From NCBI RefSeq assembly GCF_022539595.1, contig NC_072772.1, forward strand, positions 22,285,602-22,349,601: a stretch of 64,000 nt of DNA. Direction: 5' to 3'. The translations under genes were made by a program, and so were the position numbers. Under the pieces are notes generated by a model that worked only from the letters and a program-made list of their open reading frames with translations, did not search any database and had not been told where the DNA came from. This DNA comes from Amphiprion ocellaris. Lineage: Eukaryota; Chordata; Actinopteri; Pomacentridae. This document shows positions 27,401-33,940 of this stretch, one piece after another (the stretch's first letter is position 1; every line of letters begins with the position of its first letter).

Positions 27401-30252
27401 ATCTCTGTCACCTGAATGTATGCTAGTACATGATGAACAAACTATAGCTAATCAGCGGCTAATGCTAGCTGATGAACACAGTCCAGCATTTAGCAGTTAA
27501 AGACCAAAGCATTTTCCCCTGGAGCTGGTTGAAGCCAAAGCAGTTAAGATGAGTTAATACTGGACTTACATTCACTGAGTGGCCAGAAATGCGAGTTCCA
27601 GTAAATGCTAATGTTGCTCTCTGTTTGTAATGAAGTGTACATAAGCTAACACATGCTACAACTGAAAACCTGATGAGTTTACAGCTTGATTCTGCAGCCC
27701 ACAGGTGGACAAAAAAAAAAAAAAAAAATCAGTTAGTGCAGGTTCTACTCTTAGACTGTGTCTGATTTAAATGTTCAAAACAAGAGGCTGAGCCAAACAA
27801 TGTTCATCAGGGTAGCACAGTGCCTATCTAAGTTTATTTTTTTCAGCAAATTGCTGAAGGCCAAATAATCGTTTTTTTTTATGTCATTCAATACTATTTG
27901 CATATGCAGGCAATACTTACACAAGAATACATGAGAACTCATATTCACTAAGCTATAAAACTCACATGATAATTACTACTTCATTTATATAAAATGAGTG
28001 TACTTAAAACGATAGTGTCTGCTCAGAACGTCCACCTAACTGAGGCATCATGTGTCCATCTAAACTTTAGTTTCTTTCTTTTAGCTGCAGGTTCTGGGTT
28101 AGCTTTACATTGTTCAGTAGTTTGTTACTCCACCAAAGAGGTGGAGCTTCGGCTGAGTTATGTGACCATTAACGCTGGTTTGTCTGTCCGTCTGTCTGTT
28201 AGCAACTTTACTCACAAACGGATTAATGGATTTGGATGAAATTTTCAGGGAAGGTCAGAAATCACACAAGGACCAACTGATTAGATTTTGGCAGTGATGC
28301 AGCTTATAGTCTGGATCCATGCATTTTTGAAAGATTTCAGCCATCGGAAATGAAACAACTGAACAGCCTTGGCGGAGTACTGCGCTCTCTGAGTGCTTTT
28401 CTAGTTCCACTTGCTTCCAAATCTCTTCAAAGCAGGTTTCATCCCAACAATTTAAAATCCGTACAAGAGCCAATTCCACAGCTGAACCTAAATCATACAC
28501 ACTCTAACAGATAAAAGTTAATTTTAGTTTTTATTTTAGACTGTATTTAACCAGGTCGGTCCCACTGAGATACAATGAGCTCTTTTTCAAAGGAAGCCTG
28601 GCCAAGACAGCAGCCTGAGAAACATTACAATTGTAGCAATTAAAAACAGACAACACAACAAAATAAATAAAATGCATGTCACATTAAAGCACAGGATTAA
28701 GAATTTACATTAAAACAGAAACAAGCCTGGTAAGTAGCCGCTGCAAAATCTTTCATATGGTTTTTTAAAGTTCCAATGGTGATGACAACAAGAAAACAAA
28801 ACTGCTGCATATACATCAGCATAAACATTTTCTGGTTGGTCAGAACTACTTGGCTGTATGTGATTGAATAAGGTCCAGCAGTGCTGTTAAAATGCATCCG
28901 TATAGTAACAACAGCTGCAGAGAAATTGTTCCGCAAAAACATTTTGCCAGAAAAATACTCGTTACAGAATGTAATTACAGTTCTATGGCTGTGTGGACAT
29001 CCCTCTAATGGGGTTCCCTATTGGTAGTGTGGGGTGGCCATGGCCTCCCCAGGACACCCCTCAGCTCTGCCCCTGTGCAAAAACACTATGACAAGTACAA
29101 TTTTGATGTATTTTTACTTTACTTGGGTATATCCTTTTTATAAGAGAAGAACAACCCCACTGCATGCTAACATTTTGATACTCTGAATGCAGTTTTATGA
29201 TACTTTTGTAAGATTTTGAATGGGGATTGTATATTTGTAATGTGCTGCATCAAGAAAAGTTCAATGCAGTTCTTGCACTGCAGGATAAGACAGAGGTGGT
29301 GTTAATAAAAATGTGTTTTCCACTGAAACTGCACTAAAGGACATCCTAAGCAGCCATGTTCTCTAGATTCAACCAGGCGCTCTGCTGGACTTTTTGTGTT
29401 GGACGCTGCTTGGCTCACAGGGGCCTGCTATTGCCAATGAGAAATAAAGGACACATTTAATTGAGTTTTGGGTGGTGCTGCTGAGAATATTGATGCCGTT
29501 TTTACCAGAGAGCAAGTTGCTCGATGATTAAAAGTCACTTCACTCTGACACAAAACAACGAAAAGCATTCGAGTCATGATGGCTCCAGTACAAACAGCAC
29601 AAAAAGACAAAACAAAGGTCAGAACTTCAATCAATATGCAGAGGCAGCAAGGACTGAACTTTATAACAATAAAGGCAAGAATTTCCTTTATAATAAAAAG
29701 CAAGACATCTGTTTGGCCTTTCAGACTAAAAACAGCATCATGAAGAACATCTCTCACTGCTTCACTTCATCCAGATCATTGTAGCAGATCTGGGCAGGTT
29801 ATTAATCAAATGGTGGTTAAGTGGTAGCAGATGGGACACGGACACACACACACACACACACACATTGGTGTTTCTTTGCCGATTGCATAACAGTGTCCTG
29901 AGGCCAACCACTGGACTATGTGCCTCACCAGTGGGACGATGCTTGTTTTTGGTGATAACAAACATACTCCTACCTAAACAGACAAATATGCAACACTTTT
30001 AATACTTTTTCTGAACTCTTCATCACGTGCAGCTGACTCTACTGCAAACACCAGCACGTGCAGCCTGTTTGGCGTCTGTAGACGTGACGCGCAAAACTTC
30101 TGCAAACTTTTGCAGACAGCATGAGATGCAGCAGTTGGTTAAAATGAAACACTACGTCGGCCTACTTACGTGTCATTGAGGTGGGCCGATGTCGCAGTTT
30201 GCAGGAGCGCTGCTGCCAGCATGACAGCAAACATTTGGAGGACAGGTGCCAT
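353..30252 (-). CDS. a2m: alpha-2-macroglobulin, 5' 26 exons (3' end outside window)
   Basis: Secreted broad-range protease inhibitor: a protease cuts the bait region, the protein closes around it and an internal thioester can bond to it. CDS segments in gene order (minus strand): 30252-30170, 25846-25666, 24676-24520, 22634-22582, 21448-21428, 19657-19489, 19373-19289, 19179-19059, 18943-18829, 18745-18636, 16296-16141, 14699-14463, 13673-13610, 12903-12758, 12543-12394, 11453-11205, 10741-10651, then 10552-10441 OR 10393-10249, then 8870-8645, 6736-6610, 4355-4234, 2297-2246, 1561-1478, 1341-1165, 434-353. All junctions are GT-AG and all phases close, giving about 1056 codons with exon 18a. 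Recognised landmarks are TDKPIYKPGQT (MG2), FPETWIWDL after the bait, PYSVIRGE (MG7) and PYGCGEQNM (thioester, Cys about residue 991). Two to three further N-glycosylation sequons are visible early (NIT, NAS). The C-terminal part (rest of TED, CUB, receptor-binding domain) lies left of base 1. Family assignment is secure; which A2M paralogue it is cannot be told from here. Confidence 0.96.
645..805 (+). repeat. tRNA-derived SINE copy
   Basis: A-box-like 'tagctcatctggctgagtgg' region followed by a B-box-like 'ggttcaaatcc' and the fish SINE body 'ttgcaggtcttcccccattcttctcc..tgtctctctcc'. A second copy of the same family lies at 42225-42365. Located in a2m intron 24 (435-1164). Confidence 0.7.
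812..868. repeat. perfect 24-bp inverted repeat, 9-nt loop
   Basis: Left arm 812-835 and right arm 845-868 are exact reverse complements (TGTTGGGAGTATGATTCTTA... against its complement), with loop ctgcatatt. It sits directly at the 3' end of the SINE copy, inside a2m intron 24. Confidence 0.9.
1165..1341 (-). CDS. a2m: a2m exon 24 (thioester CGEQ exon)
   Basis: Encodes GDLMGRAMKNLDKLLEMPYG followed by CGEQNMLLFAPNIFILNYL. The thioester quartet C-G-E-Q is at 1282-1271 (residues about 991-994 counting exon 18a). It is intact, so the gene keeps the covalent-trapping chemistry. Acceptor CTGCAG, donor GTGAGC. Confidence 0.97.
1478..1561 (-). CDS. a2m: a2m exon 23
   Basis: Encodes DGPVEKKISLLMPEMFVAGS then ARASVSVLG, equivalent to the human segment ending ARASVSVLG just before the thioester exon. 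Acceptor TTGTCAG, donor GTTAGT; enters and leaves in phase 1. Confidence 0.93.
2246..2297 (-). CDS. a2m: a2m exon 22
   Basis: Short 52-nt exon encoding AEGTPQMISHNALLCPT, matching the human A2M stretch that ends NSLLCPS. Acceptor CCTCCAG, donor GTGAGT. Confidence 0.9.
2375..2985 (+). mobile_element. LINE 3'-end fragment
   Basis: Contains the degenerate C-terminal reverse-transcriptase tail and 3' UTR typical of a fish non-LTR element: 'caccctgctcatggactgtttcctctcctaccctcaggcaggaggtaccgcagcctgag' style text, ending in short repeats 'ctgattctgattct'. Sense orientation is plus, opposite to a2m, inside intron 21 (2298-4233). The clade is not certain (CR1/L2/Rex1-like). Confidence 0.7.
4234..4355 (-). 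CDS. a2m: a2m exon 21
   Basis: Encodes GKLNLKVSAEALKTDTLCGN then EVATVPDVGRVDTVIRTLLVE, collinear with the human stretch ending GRKDTVIKPLLVE. Acceptor CTCACAG, donor GTCAGT. Confidence 0.95.
4356..6609 (-). other. a2m intron 20, no gene seen
   Basis: About 2.25 kb. The part at 4440-4650 is pyrimidine-rich on the plus strand (cctccctcc, ttccttcctcccc), which creates an artefactual open frame. The remainder is AT-rich with no recognisable element. Confidence 0.6.
6610..6736 (-). CDS. a2m: a2m exon 20
   Basis: Encodes VKVTLDDSDQYTFRNCDG then CHYTICLCAEESRTFSWIVTPTALG, matching human VSVQLEASPAF..CICANGRQTVSWAVTPKSLG in position and cysteine pattern. Acceptor CTGCAG, donor GTATTA. Confidence 0.94.
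7010..7610 (+). mobile_element. decayed Tc1-like transposon fragment
   Basis: Transposase-derived text of the same family as the 34.4-kb element (gaagaccaagagt, aactgttggaggagactgagt, ctggtctgatgagtc), with many frame breaks. Both ends and the C-terminal half are missing. Lies in a2m intron 19, antisense to the gene. Confidence 0.75.
8490..8560 (+). mobile_element. Tc1-like 3' terminal fragment
   Basis: 'aacccttgaatgagtaggtgtgtccaaact' is the right-end sequence found in Tc1-like elements of the 34.4-kb family. No matching left end is adjacent, so it may be the distal end of the decayed copy at 7010-7610. Confidence 0.65.
8645..8870 (-). CDS. a2m: a2m exon 19 (end of MG6 / MG7)
   Basis: Encodes DSGAVDVEKTVPDTITKWAA, then GAFCVSSVGFGVSP and FQPFFVSLTLPYSVIRGEVF, ending NYLSKCIM. 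It is one of the best conserved A2M segments. Its phase-2 entry accepts either exon 18a or 18b, both of which end in GG. Acceptor TTTTACAG, donor GTAAAT. Confidence 0.97.
9000..9860. repeat. decayed dispersed repeat material (unclassified)
   Basis: Text such as 'atctcaatcactattagattacaatgacattttgtacaag' and 'gtcagtaggattcatcagctaaattttgtgcccatg' resembles an old fish interspersed repeat that occurs in both orientations. Boundaries are not visible. Contained in the intron between the bait exons and exon 19. Confidence 0.4.
10249..10393 (-). CDS. a2m: a2m exon 18b, alternative bait exon
   Basis: 145-nt exon. Acceptor TTCCTAG (10395-10394), donor GTAATA (10248). Read in phase after exon 17's G it gives DVVDSPVPMAFNMMPQNSGF, then VLKEKEEEKKKTVR and FFPETWIWDLVPVG. 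The first part is a candidate bait, with hydrophobic F/M sites and a Lys/Glu-rich block. The FPETWIWDL end is the universal post-bait anchor of A2M. It shares a 20-base identical run with exon 18a (10264-10283 against 10456-10475). Same entry phase (1) and exit phase (2) as 18a. Including both exons would shift frame and reach a TGA. I infer alternative use; no transcript was available. Confidence 0.87.
10441..10552 (-). CDS. a2m: a2m exon 18a, alternative bait exon
   Basis: 112-nt exon. Acceptor ATTGCAG (10554-10553) with a second in-frame AG three bases on (CAGCAG, NAGNAG), donor GTAAGT (10440). Encodes AAGLGPSRSSDEQLAGNTKA, then TIRTHFPETWIWELFSVG. The bait candidate is shorter than in 18b and offers Arg and Lys sites (PSR, TK, IR). 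Donor closer to consensus than in 18b. The 47-nt gap to exon 18b is shorter than a normal vertebrate intron, so joining 18a to 18b should be impossible. Confidence 0.88.
10651..10741 (-). CDS. a2m: a2m exon 17 (common exon before the bait)
   Basis: Encodes EIGIKIMTNSDVKKPYDCRE then RAYEYFLYDA, equivalent to human GLKAFTNSKIRKPKMCPQ. It includes the conserved Cys and ends with G, leaving phase 1. It must splice to 18a across 98 nt or to 18b across 257 nt. Acceptor TTCTAG, donor GTATGT. Confidence 0.93.
11205..11453 (-). CDS. a2m: a2m exon 16 with P/A/E-rich insert and RRATR site
   Basis: Encodes MYSQLPVQKLSGYSYEVDDF, then a Pro/Ala/Glu-rich stretch (PMPVPEPEIEIAPESTAA..), then IRRATRSLFFGNSDQKNDVY and SIFK. 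The two ends match human VYNLLPEKDLTGF and NEKDMYSFLEDMGLK; the middle is unlike human A2M. R-A-T-R at 11270-11259 (residues 678-681) fits a furin R-X-X-R motif. Acceptor TGTGCAG, donor GTAGAG. Confidence 0.93.
12394..12543 (-). CDS. a2m: a2m exon 15 (MG6 start)
   Basis: Encodes VSLKFSSLQELPAEKTTLSL then QAHPGSMCSVRAIDQSVLLLQ, ending ELNVGY. This matches human VDLSFSPSQSLPASH..SVCALRAVDQSVLLMKPDAEL. Acceptor GTGCAG; of several GT choices, donor GTATGA fits the phase into exon 16. Confidence 0.92.
12758..12903 (-). CDS. a2m: a2m exon 14 (MG5)
   Basis: Encodes VNKGQLSVPLSQMTNLAPFA then QVVVYTVMPSGEAVADSLDF and PIQLCLNNK, aligned with human IAPVARLLIYAVLPTGDVIGDSAKYDVENCLANK. Acceptor CCTCAG, donor GTAGCT. 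Confidence 0.95.
13610..13673 (-). CDS. a2m: a2m exon 13 (MG5)
   Basis: 64-nt exon encoding VLSRGAIVLHGRVPVTVKAGT, in the place of human IMAKGGIVRTGTHGLLVKQ. Acceptor TTATAG, donor GTAAAC; leaves phase 1. Confidence 0.9.
13718..14115 (+). mobile_element. Tc1-derived MITE, copy A
   Basis: Starts TA|cactactgttcaaac and ends ttttgaacggtagtg|TA, so terminal inverted repeats lie inside a TA duplication. Near the left end the first ~70 bases are partly repeated ('caaacgtttggggtcg', then 'caaaagtttggggtca'). Same family as the copies at 17870, 19935 (inverted) and 48912. Within a2m intron 12. Confidence 0.85.
14463..14699 (-). CDS. a2m: a2m exon 12 (MG4/MG5)
   Basis: 237-nt exon encoding ASSKNTTDHHPYVHNLRRAE, then AHHHVTPFYSKSSSFLKV and GDELKKGQEVLDFFYL, matching human EEAHHTAYLVFSPSKSFVHLEPM..LKKLSFYYL. 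One N-glycosylation sequon (NTT). Acceptor CAACAG, donor GTATGT. Confidence 0.93.
14832..16008 (-). mobile_element. Tc1/mariner-like transposon, decayed
   Basis: About 1.2 kb with imperfect ends 'acgccaatcaggcataacatcatgacc' and 'ggatacctgatcggtgta'. Minus-strand frames contain KKVAWSDESCF, the IS630/Tc1 transposase segment around a catalytic Asp, followed by DGWVRSV, but stops and shifts break it. Inserted in a2m intron 11 in the gene's own orientation. Confidence 0.85.
16141..16296 (-). CDS. a2m: a2m exon 11 (MG4)
   Basis: Encodes IKVVGPDNKPASNEPVYLSA, then TTDRKGVALFSLDTSLWKDS and VYLV, matching human VRLVDGKGVPIPNKVIFI..TTDEHGLVQFSINTTNVMGTSLTV. Acceptor TTTCAG, donor GTAAGT; phase 0 both ends. 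Confidence 0.95.
16297..17869 (-). other. a2m intron 10, left part; nothing recognised
   Basis: AT-rich intronic sequence between exon 11 and the MITE at 17870. Short open frames only, none with A2M similarity or a repeat I can name. Confidence 0.5.
17870..18238 (+). mobile_element. Tc1-derived MITE, copy B
   Basis: Same 0.37-kb family as copy A (shares 'ttagcctttcaacaccattagctaacac' and 'gtttccagctagaatagtc'). Left end cacactattgttcataagtttgggg, right end accccaaacttttgaacggtag. Confidence 0.85.
18636..18745 (-). CDS. a2m: a2m exon 10
   Basis: Encodes GVILKGNGRTTFNSHIRTAS then FEDVPAAYKPGIPFEGK, equivalent to human ITRTITKLSFVKVDSHFRQGIPFFGQ. Acceptor ATCTAG, donor GTAATC. Confidence 0.92.
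18829..18943 (-). CDS. a2m: a2m exon 9 (MG3)
   Basis: Encodes TDKSGCATQTVNLTAFALDK then TMYTDSFQVSAEMEEYGT. It holds one cysteine in the position of human NSHGC and ends in the human QIQEEGT equivalent. Acceptor TGCTAG, donor GTAGGC. Confidence 0.92.
19059..19179 (-). CDS. a2m: a2m exon 8 (MG3)
   Basis: Encodes YTYGKPVIGSVKAEFCRRAV then RYWYVVRSTDNDICKTYHLT, matching human YTYGKPVPGHVTVSICRKY. Acceptor CAACAG, donor GTGAGT. Confidence 0.95.
19289..19373 (-). CDS. a2m: a2m exon 7 (MG3 start)
   Basis: Encodes VLPKFEVNVKLPSVITILDE then EATLRICGK, matching human VLPKFEVQVTVPKIITILEEEMNVSVCG. Acceptor TTTAG, donor GTGAGT. Confidence 0.95.
19489..19657 (-). CDS. a2m: a2m exon 6 (MG2)
   Basis: Encodes DPNSNRIAQWLDKAIVSGIL, then DLSHPMIPEAVQGTYTITAL and DIKEYG, matching human DPKGNRIAQWQSF..EPFQGSYKVVV. 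Acceptor ACGTAG, donor GTGTGG (non-consensus at positions 3-4 but the phase fits). Confidence 0.93.
19935..20290 (-). mobile_element. Tc1-derived MITE, copy C (inverted)
   Basis: Reverse orientation relative to copies A and B. Left end cactactgttcaaaagtttggggtc; the right end is interrupted at 'gaacttttg' where a different element (20304-20810) begins 13 bases later. Confidence 0.85.
20304..20810. mobile_element. 507-bp TIR element with ATTA duplication
   Basis: Starts gggtcaatatataattgagg and ends as its near-complement (cctcaattatagattgaccc), giving about 25-bp terminal inverted repeats. Flanked on both sides by ATTA (20300-20303, 20811-20814). No coding capacity, so non-autonomous. I do not recognise the family. 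Confidence 0.8.
21428..21448 (-). CDS. a2m: a2m exon 5, 21-nt micro-exon
   Basis: Seven codons, YKEVALQ, in the place of human IPLVYIQ between the exon-4 and exon-6 equivalents. Acceptor GTTTCAG (21450-21449), donor GTAAGA. Without it, exons 4 and 6 would still join in frame but lose a beta strand of MG2. Confidence 0.88.
21577..21740. repeat. AT-rich simple repeats
   Basis: Mixed (GTAT)n, (TAGA)n and (AT)n tracts in a2m intron 4, e.g. 'atgtatgtatgtatgaat' and 'aatatatatatatatac'. Confidence 0.8.
22582..22634 (-). CDS. a2m: a2m exon 4 (MG2)
   Basis: 53-nt exon encoding VQFRIVSLDANFIPVSRV, matching human VKFRVVSMDENFHPLNEL. Acceptor TTTTAAAG, donor GTAAGT. Confidence 0.93.
24520..24676 (-). 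CDS. a2m: a2m exon 3 (MG1/MG2)
   Basis: Encodes VPTVPRRTVASIHVTIQGEN, then KVLFEPPAFIHVVQ and TDKPIYKPGQTG. The last motif is the A2M family hallmark opening MG2. NAS sequon present. Acceptor TTGCAG, donor GTAGGT. Confidence 0.96.
25666..25846 (-). CDS. a2m: a2m exon 2 (MG1)
   Basis: Encodes IFAVTVSSRVTAGNQETLCA, then LIHGPTEPISLNITLNTEFG and DFYRCLSFQ. The cysteine pair and strand pattern fit MG1. NIT sequon. Acceptor CCTGCAG, donor GTCAGA; joins the exon-1 remainder AC to give Thr. Confidence 0.92.
25985..26335 (+). repeat. unclassified interspersed repeat, copy 1
   Basis: Shares 'cggatttggatgaaatt', 'cagggaaggtca', 'gcagccttggcggagt' and 'gcgctctctgagtgctttt' with the copies at 28120-28405 and 50628-50685. 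About 100 extra bases in the middle (26130-26240) are absent from the second copy. Confidence 0.75.
28120..28405 (+). repeat. unclassified interspersed repeat, copy 2
   Basis: Begins near 'ttgttactccaccaaagaggtggagcttcggctg' and ends 'tgcgctctctgagtgcttttctagtt'. No terminal inverted repeat was found, and the consistent right end suggests a SINE-like or truncated element. Confidence 0.75.
28515..28650 (-). repeat. LINE 3'-UTR-like fragment
   Basis: 'tttaaccaggtcggtcccactgagat' followed by 'gaagcctggccaagacagcagc' is a common fish interspersed sequence, likely the 3' UTR of a non-LTR element read in reverse. Confidence 0.5.
29841..29862. repeat. (CA)n microsatellite
   Basis: Eleven CA units in a2m intron 1, close to the first exon. 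Confidence 0.95.
30170..30252 (-). CDS. a2m: a2m exon 1, signal peptide
   Basis: Start ATG at 30252-30250, giving MAPVLQMFAVMLAAALLQTA then TSAHLND. It has a hydrophobic core and small residues before a likely cleavage near TSA, as expected for a secreted protein. An upstream in-frame Met at 30375 exists but lies close to the predicted transcription start and would put a long charged stretch before the signal, so the shorter start is preferred. Donor GTAAGT. Confidence 0.85.
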
Positions 30253-30406
30253 GTCTGCAGAGCGGAGCCGAGCAGCGGGACGACACGAGCGGAACGGACC
30301 GAGGAGGAGGACGCACTTCCAGCCTGCTACCCCCACTGTGAGCCGCAGAGAGGTAATCGGGGACGCGCACTGCACAAAGTGGCTGTAACGGAGGAGGCGG
30401 TGGCCG

Positions 30407-30412
30407 TTTATA
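30407..30412 (-). promoter_or_regulatory. TATA box of a2m
   Basis: TATAAA on the minus strand in context gtgttataaacggc, 155 bp upstream of the chosen ATG. Transcription would start near 30380, with a leader of about 130 nt. Confidence 0.7.
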
Positions 30413-30440
30413 ACACCAAACCACCGCCACCCCCTCCCCC

Positions 30441-30447
30441 TGAGTCA
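30441..30447 (-). promoter_or_regulatory. AP-1-type site upstream of a2m TATA
   Basis: TGAGTCA (TGACTCA on the other strand), about 30 bp upstream of the TATA box and next to a G-rich tract (ggggagggggtggcggtgg on the gene's strand). Consistent with an inducible liver-type promoter, but inferred from motif only. Confidence 0.5.
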
Positions 30448-30459
30448 CTCCCCCCAAGT

Positions 30460-31120
30460 TCGTTGGGCCTTCGCAGCCTCCTCCCTATTCCCCACAGAGC
30501 TGCACTTCCCAAAAGTTGAATCACTGAGTCCTGCCTGCGGCCAGCAGTCCACTCCTCCAGTTTCTGCAGAATTTGCAGTGAGTGAGGGCTGAAGAAAGAG
30601 TGGGTGGGAAAGTTGAAAGACAGGGGCCATTGTGTGATGGATACCAGGGAATTTCAGGATCGTTTACCAACAGGTCTGACCACCACAACAACAACTGGTA
30701 TGCTGCTGAAATGATCAGAGATAACACAGGTTAGTGTGTCATGGGCCCTGTGTGGCTCCAGGGAGGCCCTCTGCAATTTTTTGTACTTAGAGAAGGTATA
30801 CTAATGACATCTGATTGATCACTTTCACAGTGTAGACATGTGTGCGTTTCAAGACAAGAAATGGGATTTATGGTTCTTTGAAGAAAGCCTGATCTTAAGG
30901 AAGTCAACCAGAGATAACTGGTTTTAATCAAGGAAACAGTCACTGGTAGCAATTGCAAGATACGATATGGACCAGAATAATTCAAACACATCCCACCAAT
31001 AATATTCACTACTGAGTTTAAAAAAAATGCATATATACATTTCATTCTTATGAATTACTTTTAAATTATTTTCCTATATTGTTAAAATGTGCTTGTGTGG
31101 TTTACATACTTTTTGTTATT
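30460..31120. other. a2m upstream region, no gene seen
   Basis: Moderately GC-rich up to about 30.6 kb, then ordinary sequence. No open frame with recognisable content. Confidence 0.5.
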
Positions 31121-31128
31121 GTTTACAT

Positions 31129-31974
31129 TAGGGCTGTCAAAATTCATGCGTTAACACAGATTTATCCATCATCATGATTAATCTGATTAAAATTTTTAAC
31201 GTGGTTAACGCATCTGCAGCGCAGAATGACTCAAAATCCCTGAAACATCTCTGGCAACGCATTTCGAGCAGTTTGTCCAAGTACAAATGGGCAGTTGATC
31301 TGGTAGTGGCAGAACGATCAGAAGACGGTCTGCACATGGAAGACAGTAAACAGTAGGGCCCAGCTGATTCATCGGCCGGCTGATTAATTCGGACGATTAT
31401 AACCCTTTTATTGTAAAACAGTAAAATGTTCTGCTTGTAATTCCTGTCTTTGTTGGTGTAAGCGTTAAGGGACAAAAAAAGTTATTTTATTCATTCTCTA
31501 TTTTTTAAATATATCAACCGATTAATCAGTTATCAGAATTTTTTTCTGCCAAATATTGGAATCGGCATCAGCCTGAAAACATCCATATTGGTCGGGCCCT
31601 ACTAAACAGCACGTTGACTACCTTGGTGGGAAATTTGAATACAAAAAACCCCAAGATGGAATAGTCGACCGACATCCAGTAATATGCAGACACTGCAGGA
31701 AGGAGTTTTCTTTTCACCGAAGAACTTCCAGTATCACATAACGTGAAGCATGTGCTAGTCTGGGATTCTAACATGAACCTTTAAAGGTGTTTAATAAATA
31801 TCTTAAGTGTTAAGTGTTAAGCATATTCTCTTCTTTCTTGAGTCTGTTTGCGCATGCAAAATGAAACACGATTAAAATTAAAAAGGAATGGTATTTAATT
31901 GTGGTTATTGGAAATTAAACCACAGCAACCCTGTGATTAACCTGATTAAAAATTTTAATTGTTTGACAGCACTA
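31129..31974 (+). mobile_element. hAT transposon remnant with 8-bp TSD
   Basis: Ends TAGGGCTGTCAAA and TTTGACAGCACTA (12 of 13 complementary) flanked by the exact 8-bp duplication GTTTACAT (31121-31128, 31975-31982), which is diagnostic of hAT. Inside, plus strand, is a BED-type zinc-finger remnant VICRHCRKEFSFHRRTSSIT near 31680-31740, then breaks. Interrupted by a second hAT at 31354-31601. Confidence 0.88.
31354..31601. mobile_element. small hAT-type element nested in another hAT
   Basis: 248 bp, starts TAGGGCCCAGC and ends GTCGGGCCCTA. Flanks GTAAACAG and CTAAACAG (31346-31353, 31602-31609) match at 7 of 8 positions. Non-coding, so mobilised in trans. Confidence 0.8.
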
Positions 31975-31982
31975 GTTTACAT

Positions 31983-32860
31983 ATATGTCCGTGATATATG
32001 GCGGTGTAGGTTGTTTATTGACCCAGACTTGAAAGAGATGTTTTTCTGACAAATATTACATTGTGCTCTATCTTCCTTGTCGTGCCTCTAGTTGCTGCTA
32101 AATTTCCTTTGACACTGGCTCATTTTATGTTTTTTTTTACTGTCACTAATATCTTCTCCTCCCTGATAAAGCAGTACCGTAAATGTGGCTCAGCTCCAGT
32201 CTCCAGTCAGTCAGACTCAGGCGGTGCTCACACTCCTCCTCCTCCAAGTTAGCTGCATGTAGAGCTATGTTCACGTGAATGGAGCTGCTGTGGACAACTC
32301 AAGAGATGTCATTAGTCATTCATGTGAAGGCATTGTGGACAACTCAGATTCATGTGGCACACAGGTGACACGTGAGGAAAGTGTGGGCAATTTGCACATA
32401 CGAACGGCTTGCAACTGTGAACTGGTTCTCATCGTTCACTTAAAAGAGCTGTTCAAATGACTGACTCGTTCAAAAATGTTTAGGACTAAAACATAATACA
32501 CTGCATGTGGAGGGCATAATTTGACTTGTACGTGAGACTGAAAAAGGTTTAATATTACACTTTAGTGTAAGTTCTGAAAAAAAATTTTTGAAAATGATCA
32601 AATCTTTGCAGCCTTGGCAGAGGTATGCAACAGTTCTGAATAAACTTCTTGTTTCATGCACAAGAAAAAAACACTGGACACAGGGGTGATAGCACTAAAA
32701 TGACTCACCTATTTCAACACAGGCGCAGCCAGTTGGTGCTAGAAGTCACACAGTGAGATGGAGATCATCTGAGTGCAGTGAATGTGTCTCAGTGAATGTA
32801 CAATAAAGACACTTGTATCTGACAATTCCAATCACCGGTGAACTGGTGCAACTGCATATA
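31983..32860. other. intergenic, nothing recognised
   Basis: No convincing gene. A short AT-rich tract and two small open frames only. Confidence 0.5.
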
Positions 32861-32869
32861 AATACACCA

Positions 32870-33940
32870 TGAAGACAATAGAACACCCTTGTAAAAAAGC
32901 AATTGAAAACCACAAATTAGGTACAAGATACAAGAACAGTTCAGAGTCAGTGAATATTCCTTGGAGTGAAGTTAAATCCATCATTGATAAATAGAAGGAA
33001 TATGGCACATGGGTAGATCTGCCTATAGCAGGCCATCCTCAAAAACGAAGTGACTGTACAGAAAGAGACGAGAATAATTGAGGCCACCAAGACACCTATG
33101 ACTACTCTAAAGGAATTACAGGGTTCGTTGGCTGAGATAGGAGAGACTGTTCATGCAACGGCTATCCCCTGTTCTTCACTACTAAAATCTTTATGGGCAA
33201 GAGACAGACAGACACTGTTGAAAAAAAACGGATAAAAACTTGACTGCAGCTCACCAGGCTGAAGAATGAAGTCAACTGGAAGAAGGTTCTTTGGTCTGAT
33301 GAGACTAACATTTACATTTTTGGCAATCAGACAAGATGCTATGTGTCGTGGACTCCAAACACACCATCCCCACCATGAAGCATGGAGGTGGCAGCATCAA
33401 AATATGGGGATGTTTTCCAGCAGCAGACCCTGAAAGGCTTGTAAAAGTAGAGAGTGAAGTAATGCTGCAAAGTATAGAGGACACGTCAGTACAAACTGGA
33501 AGAGAACTGAGACTTGTTCTCCTGCAAGATAGTGACTCAGAGCTACACAGAAGTGGTTTAACGACAACAAGGTGAATGTTCTGGACTGGTTGAGTCCAGT
33601 CCGTAATCCAATGAAGAATTTCTGCATGAACTTGATAAGAGCTGTTCACTCATAATCCTTGTGACACCTGACAGAGCTTGAGCAGTTTGGCAAAGACGAA
33701 TGGAAACTTTCAGTATCCCATTCGTCTACGTCTTCATCAGATGTACAATATTGATTGAAATCTATCAACACAGGCTCAATGCTGTTATTGTGGCCATAGG
33801 TGCTTTTACTAGATTCTGTTCTGAAAGGGATAAATACTTATGCAATCACTCATTTTTCATTTAATATTTTTAATTAACTGACTTTACTTTGAGGAAATCT
33901 GAGATTAAAGAGTTTTTTGTAACAGTGTTATTACAGGGGT
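32870..33940 (+). mobile_element. decayed Tc1-like transposon (second family)
   Basis: Transposase-derived text throughout (ccaccaagacacctatgact; gaagtcaactggaagaaggttctttggtctgatgagac; catccccaccatgaagcatggaggtggcagcatc), with stops in every frame. It differs from the 34.4-kb element. Terminal repeats could not be placed. Confidence 0.8.

Larger units (their letters stand above)
25847..30169 (-). other. a2m intron 1 (4.3 kb)
   Basis: Longest intron in the window. Holds two copies of an unclassified repeat (25985-26335, 28120-28405), a LINE-like fragment (28515-28650), T-tracts near 26930 and 27380, and a (CA)n at 29841. No additional exon or gene seen. Confidence 0.7.

Noticed and set aside
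30181..30519. 112-codon plus-strand frame over a2m exon 1
   Set aside because: Antisense shadow of a GC-rich first exon and promoter; proline run from a C-rich tract.
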